Shown here: piece by piece, positions 23,905-30,410 of the stretch
How positions within the stretch are numbered: the first letter of the stretch is position 1
Layout: every line of letters starts with the position of its first letter
NCBI RefSeq assembly: GCF_042666615.1
Contig: NZ_JBHTDD010000004.1
Location: forward strand, 216,235-280,234
Length of the DNA: 64,000 bases
Direction: 5' to 3'
Source: KBS50 sp042666615
Lineage (GTDB): Bacteria; Actinomycetota; Actinomycetes; Mycobacteriales; Micromonosporaceae
Program-made: the position numbers and the translations under genes
Notes under the pieces: model-generated
Told to the model about the DNA's origin: nothing
Databases searched by the model: none
The model's input: the letters and a program-made list of their open reading frames with translations, nothing else

Positions 23905-23961
23905 TTCCGCGATTGCAGGTATTATTTTCCGTGACTACCAGAATCTTCTTCCGCGATTGCA
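23905..23961. promoter_or_regulatory. Direct repeat TTCCGCGATTGCA upstream of the DUF4143 ATPase gene
   Basis: The 13-mer occurs at 23905-23917 and 23949-23961, 44 bp apart (about four turns), flanking an AT-rich stretch GTATTATTTT. This is the most AT-rich spot in the window and probably contains the promoter of the ATPase gene. The repeats could be binding sites for a regulator that I cannot identify. Confidence 0.45.
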
Positions 23962-23966
23962 CGGCC

Positions 23967-24161
23967 CTACTTCGCCGGACGGGGACTACGGCCACGGCGC
24001 CGACCCACGTCAGTGGGCTGGTAGATGGTCTCCACGCCCACGCAGGCGTCGCAGGTCAACCGCGCCGCCTGGGTGACGTTGCCGGCGAGCATCTCCACCG
24101 TCACCGTGCCGTCGTCGGGTTCGGCCGACGCGAGCGGACGCCGGCATCTGTTCCCTGACAT
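23967..24161 (-). CDS. Hypothetical small protein with a CxxC motif
   Basis: A possible 64-residue protein starting MSGNRCRRPLASAEPDDG, with TVEMLAGNVTQAARLTCDACVG and a basic tail. The LTCDACVGVE segment resembles a zinc knuckle, but only one CxxC is present after the first Cys. Codon use is compatible with coding, but there is no clear ribosome site. It is not recognised. The rest of the 540-bp gap (23885-24424) holds the 13-bp direct repeat, one long hairpin and the glnA terminator. Confidence 0.35.
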   Translation of the reverse strand: MSGNRCRRPLASAEPDDGTVTVEMLAGNVTQAARLTCDACVGVETIYQPTDVGRRRGRSPRPAK

Positions 24162-24254
24162 GGACGACAGAACGCGCGCCGCGAGGACGAGCACCCCGGC
24201 TGACGGGCAAGCCCACGCATCGCCACGCCCGCCGCGCGCCATGATCCACTCGAC

Positions 24255-24305
24255 GTACGGGATGTCGGGTGGTTGGGGTGAGCCCGACCCACCGACATCC
24301 CGTAC
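24255..24305. repeat. Long imperfect stem-loop downstream of glnA
   Basis: Arms of 23 bases at 24255-24277 and 24283-24305 pair with three mismatches around a five-base loop; both ends are GTACGGGATGTCGG and its complement. It is 27 bp beyond the glnA terminator. It may act as a second terminator or be a repeat element of its own. Confidence 0.6.
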
Positions 24306-24331
24306 GCCGGGTCGATCCGTGCGGGAACCGA

Positions 24332-24376
24332 CGAGGCCACCAGGTTCGCGCGGTTGACGCGGTCCCGGTGGCCTCG
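24332..24376 (-). terminator. glnA terminator hairpin
   Basis: CGAGGCCACC (24332-24341) and GGTGGCCTCG (24367-24376) form a perfect 10-bp stem with a 25-base loop, 49 bp after the glnA stop. GC-rich with no U-run, as usual in actinobacteria. Confidence 0.6.
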
Positions 24377-24424
24377 TATGGAGACTCTGCGGACCAGGGA
24401 GGTGATCACCCTGGCGCCCGCGGG

Positions 24425-25849
24425 TCAGACGTTGTAGTACATCTCGAACTCGTGCGGGGTGGGGCGCAGCCGCACCGGGTCGACCTCGTTGGTCCGCTTC
24501 CAGTCCACCCAGGTGGAGATCAGGTCCGGCGTGAATACGCCGCCCTCCAGCAGGTAATCGTGGTCGGCCTCGAGCGAGTCGAGCACCTCCGGCAGCGAGC
24601 CGGGCACCTGCTTGACCGAACCCCACTCCTCCGGCGGCAGGTCGTACAGGTCCTTGTCGATCGGCTCCGGCGGCTCGATCTTGCTGCGGATGCCGTCCAG
24701 GCCGGCCATCATCATCGCCGAGAAGGCGAGGTAGACGTTGGCCGACGGGTCCGGCACCCGGAACTCCACCCGCTTGGCCTTGGCGTTGCCGCCGGTCACC
24801 GGGATGCGGGTGCAGGCGGACCGGTTGCGCTGCGAGTAGACCAGGTTGACCGGCGCCTCGAAGCCCGGCACCAGCCGGCGGTACGAGTTGATCGTCGGGT
24901 TGGTGAAAGCGAGCAGCGACGGGGCGTGGTGCAGCAGGCCGCCGATGTACCACCGGGCGGTGTCGGAGAGGCCGGCGTAGCCGGTCTCGTCGTAGAACAG
25001 CGGCTCGCCGTTCAGCCACAGGCTCTGGTGGGTGTGCATGCCCGAGCCGTTGTCACCGAACAGTGGCTTGGGCATGAAGGTCGCCGTCTTGCCGGCCGCC
25101 CACGCGGTGTTCTTCACGATGTACTTGAACAGCTGCATCTGGTCGCCGGCGTGCAGCAGCGTGGAGAACCGGTAGTTGATCTCGGCCTGGCCGGCGGTGC
25201 CCACCTCGTGGTGCGCGCGCTCCACGGTGAAGCCGGTGTCGATCAGGCGCCGCACCATGCTGTCGCGCAGGTCGGCGTAGTGGTCCACCGGCGGCACCGG
25301 GAAGTAGCCGCCCTTGTACGCGGTCTTGTAGCCACGGTTGCCGCCCGGCTCCTCGCGCCCGCTGTTCCAGGCCCCCTCGACCGAGTCGATGTAGTAGTAC
25401 GACTGGTGCGCGGAGGTCTCGTGGCGGATCGAGTCGAAGATGTAGAACTCCGCCTCGGCGCCGAAGTAGGCGGTGTCGGCGATCCCGCTGGCGGCCAGAT
25501 AGGCCTCCGCCTTCTTGGCCACGTTGCGCGGGTCCCGGGTGTAGGCCTCCCGGGTGAACGGGTCATGGATGAAGAAGTTGAGCGCCAGGGTCTTCTCCGC
25601 CCGGAACGGGTCGATGAAGGCGGTGGCGTGGTCGGGCAGCAGCAGCATGTCCGACTCGTGGATCGCCTGGAACCCACGGATGGAAGATCCGTCGAAGGCC
25701 AGGCCGTCGGTGAAGACGCTGTCGTCGAACGACTCGACCGGGAGGTTGAAGTGCTGCATCACCCCGGGCAGGTCGCAGAAGCGTACGTCGACGAACTTCA
25801 CGTCCTCGTTCTTGAGGTATCGCAGGAGTTCCTCGGGATTGGCGAACAC
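24425..25849 (-). CDS. glnA: Type I glutamine synthetase
   Basis: The main ammonium-assimilating enzyme. From the GTG at 25849 (AGGAGG, five bases before) it has 474 residues, exactly the usual length of GSI-beta, beginning VFANPEELLRYLKNEDVKFVD. Signatures: GLAFDGSSIRGFQAIHESDM, GAEAEFYIFD, AHHEVGTAGQAEIN, FMPKPLFGDNGSGMHTHQSLW and NRSACTRIPV. The adenylylation site is DLYDLPPEE with Tyr about residue 402, the target of GlnE encoded upstream. A GlnR-type box lies 82 bp before the start. An RDD protein is divergent upstream. Transcription ends at the hairpin at 24332-24376. Confidence 0.97.
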   Translation of the reverse strand: MFANPEELLRYLKNEDVKFVDVRFCDLPGVMQHFNLPVESFDDSVFTDGLAFDGSSIRGFQAIHESDMLLLPDHATAFIDPFRAEKTLALNFFIHDPFTREAYTRDPRNVAKKAEAYLAASGIADTAYFGAEAEFYIFDSIRHETSAHQSYYYIDSVEGAWNSGREEPGGNRGYKTAYKGGYFPVPPVDHYADLRDSMVRRLIDTGFTVERAHHEVGTAGQAEINYRFSTLLHAGDQMQLFKYIVKNTAWAAGKTATFMPKPLFGDNGSGMHTHQSLWLNGEPLFYDETGYAGLSDTARWYIGGLLHHAPSLLAFTNPTINSYRRLVPGFEAPVNLVYSQRNRSACTRIPVTGGNAKAKRVEFRVPDPSANVYLAFSAMMMAGLDGIRSKIEPPEPIDKDLYDLPPEEWGSVKQVPGSLPEVLDSLEADHDYLLEGGVFTPDLISTWVDWKRTNEVDPVRLRPTPHEFEMYYNV

Positions 25850-25930
25850 ACGTTCCTCCTGGCACGTCCACATGGCGTCTAGGCTGCTGGCGACGGTATG
25901 GCTGGGCGGTTGCCCCGGCATGTCTCCTAT

Positions 25931-25946
25931 GTTTCTGCCGTGTTAC
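25931..25946 (-). promoter_or_regulatory. GlnR box of glnA
   Basis: Read on the glnA strand the sequence is GTAAC-ACGGCA-GAAAC, a full match to the GlnR site GTnAC-n6-GaAAC known from Streptomyces glnA and amtB. It is 82 bp upstream of the start codon, a normal activator position. A second GAAAC half lies 20 bp upstream. GlnR control is strongly suggested by sequence, not shown. Confidence 0.7.
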
Positions 25947-26045
25947 GCCCGCCGGGGCGGTGTGGTTTCGGGTCAGTTGTCGGGCCGTGTCCGTTTCGAT
26001 TCCCGCGAACCGGTGGTCCGGAAAGAGCGGATACCCTGATCAGCC

Positions 26046-26492
26046 GTGAGCAGACAGCGGGACGGTGGGACAGCGCCGCCGGGCGGCGGAGCATCACCAG
26101 GCGGCGGGCCGCCGCCGCCGGATGGTGTCGGGACCTTCGAGCCGGCCGGCCTGAGTCGCCGGTTCGGCGCGTTGCTCATCGACTGGGTGCTCTGCCTCCT
26201 GATCAGCGACCTGTTCGCCGACCCGATCCGCGCCGGCTGGCCCCCGGTCCTGGTCCTGATCATCGAGTACACCGTCTTCCTGGGGCTGTTCGCCCAGACG
26301 CCAGGCATGTTCCTCAGCCGGATCGGCTGCGTGTCGTACCCCGACGGCGGCCGGATCGGCCTGCTCCGGGCACTGGTCCGGGTGCTGGCGCTGTGTCTCG
26401 TCGTCCCGGCTGTGATCATGGACGACCGGCGGCGCGGGCTGCACGACCGGTGGTCCGGCTCGATCGTGGTGCTGCGACGAAGGGCGTCGTGA
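26046..26492 (+). CDS. RDD-family membrane protein
   Basis: 148 residues from the GTG at 26046. A Gly/Pro-rich N-terminus (about 30 residues) leads into the RDD signature SRRFGALLIDWVLCLLISDLF, with the R-D-D residues in modified form (R, D; second D in MDDRRRGLHDRWSG), and two or three membrane segments. RDD proteins are membrane components of unknown, possibly transport-related, role. Placement beside glnA is common in actinomycetes. It is convergent with a LysR gene, 14 bp away. Confidence 0.85.
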   Translation: MSRQRDGGTAPPGGGASPGGGPPPPDGVGTFEPAGLSRRFGALLIDWVLCLLISDLFADPIRAGWPPVLVLIIEYTVFLGLFAQTPGMFLSRIGCVSYPDGGRIGLLRALVRVLALCLVVPAVIMDDRRRGLHDRWSGSIVVLRRRAS

Positions 26493-26506
26493 ACCCTTCC
26501 CCGCGC

Positions 26507-27406
26507 TCACCGGCGGGCGGCCGCGTGGATTGCCTGGGCGACGAGGTCCGCCGCGGGTGACGGCTGGGTTCGGCCACCCCGGCAGACCAGCTCGATCCGT
26601 CGCGCACCGGCGCCAGGCACTTCAAGCACCTCGATCGGACCGTCGGCCGGTAGCGCGAGCGCGGGCACGACGGCCGCCGCCACCCCCGCGGCGACCAGGG
26701 ACAGCGCCGCCGGAAACTCCAGACACTCGTGCCGGCTGGCCGGCACGACGCCGTACCGGACCGCGATCCGGTCCAGCGCCGCCCGAACCGCCGTACCGGG
26801 CGTTCCGTCGACCCACGGCCGGGCCAGCAACGCCTCGATCCCGCCCACCGGCGCCCAGCGAGGAGGGAACACCACGCGGTACGGGTCGTCGAGCAGCCGA
26901 TCGACCCGCAGGCCAGGCATCGGGTCCGACTCCCGGTCCGGGTCACCCTCGGCGACCAGCAGGTCCAGACCACCGGCCCGCACCGAGGCGAGCCCAGGTT
27001 GCCGCTCGACCTGCTGCACCCGTACCTCGACCCGCGCCGGACCGGCCGCGATGGCTGCCATCGCGGGACCCACCAGGTGCCGGATGGCCGTGGGAAACGC
27101 ACCGACCCGGACCACGCCGGTGACCGCGCCGGTCAAGGCGGCGAGATCCCGTTCCGCGGCCGCGAGGGCCTCCGCGACCCGGCTGGCGTGTGCGGCGAGC
27201 AACCGTCCGGCGGGTGTCAGCCGGGCGGCTCGCCGGCCGCCGAGCTGGGAGCGGTCGAGCAGCGTCACTCCGGTCTCGGCCTCCAACCGGGAGATGTGCT
27301 GGGAGACAGCGGACGGGGTGAGATGCAGGACGGCCGCCGCGGCGAGGACACCGCCCGCGTCCGCGACGGCGCCGAGCACGGCCAGCCGCCGTGGGTCGAT
27401 CCGCAT
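26507..27406 (-). CDS. LysR-family transcriptional regulator
   Basis: 299 residues. The helix-turn-helix covers RRLAVLGAVADAGGVLAAAAVLHLTPSAVSQHISRLEAETGV, and the linker helix follows; the remainder is the periplasmic-binding-like effector domain (VVRVGAFPTAIRHLVGPAMAAI...DLLVAEGDPD). It is divergent from a cyclase-family gene, and an AACGC-A-GCGTT dyad in the 72-bp gap is the likely binding site. LysR proteins usually control the divergent neighbour, so the cyclase gene is the natural target. The coinducer is unknown. Confidence 0.92.
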   Translation of the reverse strand: MRIDPRRLAVLGAVADAGGVLAAAAVLHLTPSAVSQHISRLEAETGVTLLDRSQLGGRRAARLTPAGRLLAAHASRVAEALAAAERDLAALTGAVTGVVRVGAFPTAIRHLVGPAMAAIAAGPARVEVRVQQVERQPGLASVRAGGLDLLVAEGDPDRESDPMPGLRVDRLLDDPYRVVFPPRWAPVGGIEALLARPWVDGTPGTAVRAALDRIAVRYGVVPASRHECLEFPAALSLVAAGVAAAVVPALALPADGPIEVLEVPGAGARRIELVCRGGRTQPSPAADLVAQAIHAAARR

Positions 27407-27418
27407 TCGCGGATGCTA

Positions 27419-27429
27419 AACGCAGCGTT
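27419..27429. promoter_or_regulatory. AACGCAGCGTT dyad between LysR and cyclase genes
   Basis: An 11-bp perfect palindrome within TAAACGCAGCGTTCA, with another TGAACGC half at 27449-27455. It is 13 bp from the LysR start. Its position fits a LysR recognition site (T-n11-A type). Confidence 0.5.
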
Positions 27430-27478
27430 CATGGACTGCCAATGGTGCTGAACGCGGAAACCGTCCAGGATGGATCAC

Positions 27479-28393
27479 ATGATCGAGTACCGTGCCGTGT
27501 TCGACGCCGAGGTGACCTTCCTCAACGGGGGCGGTCTGACCACCCACGGATTCCGGCTGGACCTACCCGCGCCGGACCTGCCCGAGGACCGGCTGGCCAC
27601 CCTGTTCATCAGTCAGTTGGGCCTCGCGATGGTGGACCGGGTCCGGCTCAGCGACGTTCAGGTGGTGGCGGAACCGCACAAGACGTCGGTCGTCCCGGAC
27701 ACCGGTCCGGACGCCGAGGGAACCCGGCTGGTGGACCTGACCCACCCGATCACCGCCGGCATGACGACATACCCCGGCCTGCCCGGACCGGAGATCACCC
27801 CGCACCTGACCCGCGAGGCGTCCCGGGAGCATTACGGCTCGGGGGTGGAGTTCGCCATCGACCGGATCAGCATGGTGGGCAACACCGGCACCTATCTCGA
27901 CAGTCCGTTCCACCGGTACGCGGACGGGGCCGACCTGGCCGGGCTGCCACTGACCGCCGTGGCGGACCTGCCGGCCCTGGTGATCCGGTTGACCGGCGGG
28001 TCCCGCCGCGACATCGACGCGGTCGCCCTGGCCGCGTACGACGTGGCAGGGCACGCCGTCCTGCTGCACACCGGGTGGGACCGGCACTGGGGCACTCCGT
28101 CGTACGGTGATCCGGCACCGTTTCTGACCGAGGCGGGCGCTCGGCACCTCGTCGACGCCGGAGCCCGACTTGTGGGCATCGACAGCGTCAACATCGACGA
28201 TCACACGGGCAGCGCACGGCCCGCCCATTCGATCCTGCTCGACGCGGGGATCCCGGTGCTGGAACACCTCACCGGCCTCGACGGCGTGCCGGTCACCGGT
28301 GCCCGGCTGCACGCCGCCCCGCCCCCGGTGCGCCGGTTCGGCACCTTCCCGGTGCGGGCGTACGCCGTCCTCGCTCCGCAGCGGCAGGAGTAA
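27479..28393 (+). CDS. Cyclase-family protein with an extra N-terminal domain
   Basis: 304 residues from the ATG at 27479 (an ATG at 27470 is also in frame but lacks a ribosome site). The first 75 residues (YRAVFDAEVTFLNGGGLTTHGFRLDLPAPD...) are not part of the cyclase fold. From LVDLTHPITAGMTTYPG onward it is a cyclase/kynurenine-formamidase-like hydrolase, with WHTGW-like VLLHTGWDRHWG and GIDSVNIDD. In that family the metal site is HTGTHxDxPxH; here it reads NTGTYLDSPFH, so two His ligands are missing while the D and last H remain. Function is therefore uncertain. It is divergent from a LysR regulator. Confidence 0.85.
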   Translation: MIEYRAVFDAEVTFLNGGGLTTHGFRLDLPAPDLPEDRLATLFISQLGLAMVDRVRLSDVQVVAEPHKTSVVPDTGPDAEGTRLVDLTHPITAGMTTYPGLPGPEITPHLTREASREHYGSGVEFAIDRISMVGNTGTYLDSPFHRYADGADLAGLPLTAVADLPALVIRLTGGSRRDIDAVALAAYDVAGHAVLLHTGWDRHWGTPSYGDPAPFLTEAGARHLVDAGARLVGIDSVNIDDHTGSARPAHSILLDAGIPVLEHLTGLDGVPVTGARLHAAPPPVRRFGTFPVRAYAVLAPQRQE

Positions 28394-28416
28394 GCCAGTT
28401 TCACGTCGCGCTACCG

Positions 28417-29235
28417 TCAGTCCCCGGCCGGCTCCGCCGCCTGCGCTCGGAGCGCCGCCACGGTGTCCCGGTCGGCTGGATAAAACGACTCGATCACCAG
28501 CTCGGCCAGGGTGACGTCGAGTGGGGTGCCGAAGGTGGCGACAGTGCTGAAGAAGCTGAGCGTTCGGCCCGCCGACCGGATCCGCAGCGGCACCACGAAC
28601 TCGCCCGGACCGGGCAGGTCGGCGACCGGCTCCGGCTGGGCGCACGGATACCCGCGCAGTTCCCGCAACAGCCCGGCCAGCTCGACATCGCCGGACAGCT
28701 CCACCTGACGGGTCAACCGGCCGAGCAGGTGGGACCGCCATTCGCCAAGGTTGAGGATGTGTGGCGCCAATCCTTCCGGATGCAGGCTGACCCGCAGCAC
28801 GTTGACCGGCGGGACCAGCAGGTCCGGCGCGGCCAGCCGGGTGAACAGGCGCAGGCTCGGGTTGGCGTCCAGCAACTGCCAGCGCCGGTCGACCACCACC
28901 GCCGGGTACGGTTCGTGGCCGGCCAGCACCCGCCGCACCGCGTCCCGGGCGGCGGCCAGTTCCGGAGCGTCGAGATCGGTTTCCCCGTAGGCCGGTGCGT
29001 ACCCGGCCGCCAGCAGCAGCCGGTTGCGTTCCCGCAGCGGCACCTCCAACCGCTCGGCGAGCTGCGCGATCATCTCGCGGCTCGGCCTGGACCGGCCTGT
29101 CTCGATGAAGCTGAGGTGCCGGGCGGAGACCTCCGCCCGGTTGGCCAGTTCGAGCTGGCTGAGCCGGCGCCGCTCCCGCCAGGTGCGCAGCAGGTCACCC
29201 AGCGGCGGCCGCCGGTCGGTGGGCGTTACCGTCAT
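28417..29235 (-). CDS. XRE/MmyB-like helix-turn-helix regulator
   Basis: 272 residues. An XRE HTH (LGDLLRTWRERRRLSQLELANRAEVSARHLSFIETGRSRPSREMIAQLAERLEVPLRERNRLLLAAGYAP) is followed by an MmyB-like ligand-binding domain with PYPAVVVDRRWQLLDANPSLRLF and VNVLRVSLHPEGLAPHILNLGEW. In Streptomyces coelicolor MmyB controls methylenomycin genes; family members bind small ligands and often regulate a neighbouring dehydrogenase. The cyclase gene is convergent, 23 bp away, so it is not an obvious target. Confidence 0.88.
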   Translation of the reverse strand: MTVTPTDRRPPLGDLLRTWRERRRLSQLELANRAEVSARHLSFIETGRSRPSREMIAQLAERLEVPLRERNRLLLAAGYAPAYGETDLDAPELAAARDAVRRVLAGHEPYPAVVVDRRWQLLDANPSLRLFTRLAAPDLLVPPVNVLRVSLHPEGLAPHILNLGEWRSHLLGRLTRQVELSGDVELAGLLRELRGYPCAQPEPVADLPGPGEFVVPLRIRSAGRTLSFFSTVATFGTPLDVTLAELVIESFYPADRDTVAALRAQAAEPAGD

Positions 29236-29273
29236 CTGCCTGCCTGCCTGTCCCGACGCGGACGTGCCGCCGA

Positions 29274-29963
29274 TCAGCGACCGCGCGTCTGCCGGAAGTT
29301 CCCCCGGGGCGGACGCATGTTCTTGGGGATCGCTCCCTTGGGCATCTGCGGCCGGGACGTGAGCGCCTTGAGGCGCTTGTCCAGGGCGTTGACATCCTTG
29401 CCGCTGAGGTTGCGGGGCAGCCGGATCAGCGTGGGCCGCAGCTTGCGGATCGGCAGCTCACCCTCGCCCTGGCCGATCAGGTAGTCGTACAGCGGCGCGC
29501 TGCCGATCACCTTCGCCAGCCGACGCTTCTCCTGGCCGAGCAGGCCACGGATGCGCTGCGGGTTGCCCTCGGCCAGCAGGATCACGCCGGGACGGCCGAT
29601 GACCAGGTGGACCATGTCCATCTGGGTGGTCGAGCTGACCGCCGGCGTGACCCGCCAGTCGCCGCGCATGGTCTCCATGATCTGGGCGGCCGCGCCCGGT
29701 TGCCCTTCGGCGGCGTTCATCATCGCCCGGTTGGACCGCAGATTGAGCACGATCAGCACGGCGAGCAGGGTGAGCAGGATGCCGACGGGCAACCACAACC
29801 AGCCCCAGATCATGATCGCGACCGCGGTGAGCGCGAGCGGAATGAGCACCGCGCCGAGGGCGAGCGGCATGAACCACTTGTCCTGCTTGGCGGTGAACTT
29901 GAACACCATCCAGATCTGCTTCAGCCGCTGGCCGAACGACACCTTCTCCTGGGGCTTTGCCAT
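29274..29963 (-). CDS. DUF4191 membrane protein
   Basis: 229 residues from the ATG at 29963 (MAKPQEKVSFGQRLKQIWMVF). Two transmembrane helices are seen, WFMPLALGAVLIPLALTAVA and IWGWLWLPVGILLTLLAVLI, separated by a very short loop, followed by a long cytosolic region with NRAMMNAAEGQPGAAAQIMETMRGDW and RPGVILLAEGNPQRIRGLLGQEKRRL. DUF4191 lies next to lipA in most actinobacteria (Rv2219 in M. tuberculosis). Here the LAL regulator gene separates the two. Function unknown; conserved neighbourhood suggests a link to lipoate or envelope biology. Confidence 0.9.
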   Translation of the reverse strand: MAKPQEKVSFGQRLKQIWMVFKFTAKQDKWFMPLALGAVLIPLALTAVAIMIWGWLWLPVGILLTLLAVLIVLNLRSNRAMMNAAEGQPGAAAQIMETMRGDWRVTPAVSSTTQMDMVHLVIGRPGVILLAEGNPQRIRGLLGQEKRRLAKVIGSAPLYDYLIGQGEGELPIRKLRPTLIRLPRNLSGKDVNALDKRLKALTSRPQMPKGAIPKNMRPPRGNFRQTRGR

Positions 29964-30089
29964 GCGAGAAAGTCTACGAGACACCCCCTGAGGCGCGGAT
30001 CCCGCCGGGCCCCGGCGGGTCTGGCGGATCCGGCCGGGTCTGGGGCGGGTCCTGCGCCGTGGGCCGGTTCTTCCGGGTCCCGGTTCCGG

Positions 30090-30110
30090 GCGGGTAAGGA
30101 CCTTACCCGC
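30090..30110. promoter_or_regulatory. 21-bp palindrome GCGGGTAAGG/CCTTACCCGC
   Basis: The 10-bp arms GCGGGTAAGG and CCTTACCCGC flank one central A. It lies between the DUF4191 start and the 56-residue ORF, with further GTAAG and GGTAAGG near-copies at 30111 and 30132. The multiple TAAGG motifs suggest an operator for one of the divergent genes; it could also be a hairpin in the DUF4191 leader. Confidence 0.45.
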
Positions 30111-30239
30111 GTAAGCCCCCCGGAAGCGGCCAGGTAAGGAGGGTCGGAGCCGACGAGATCAGGCGGTCTCCTCATGTGCCGGTGATACCTGCGCGAGCAG
30201 AGTCAGGTTCAGCGCAAACGACAAGCACAGGGAGACGAC

Positions 30240-30410
30240 ATGTTTGGGATTACGAACGAGGATCTGCTGCTCGACATGTACCGCAGCCGGTCCAAGGAGA
30301 TGCGCCGGGAGGCCGCGCAGGCGCGGCTGGCGAGCGCGGCCACACGTAACCGGCACGGGACCGGACGGTCCTGGCTGCGCCGCCGGCCGCCGACCACGCC
30401 GGACGCATGA
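30240..30410 (+). CDS. 56-residue ORF coupled to the LAL regulator
   Basis: ATG at 30240 preceded by AGGGAGACGAC. The product starts MFGITNEDLLLDMYRSRSKE and is then strongly basic (RRPPTTPDA at the end). Its last codons overlap the start of the LuxR-type gene (ATGA at 30407-30410), so translation would be coupled. Good ribosome site, regular codon use and coupling argue for a real gene; the function is unknown. Confidence 0.6.
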   Translation: MFGITNEDLLLDMYRSRSKEMRREAAQARLASAATRNRHGTGRSWLRRRPPTTPDA

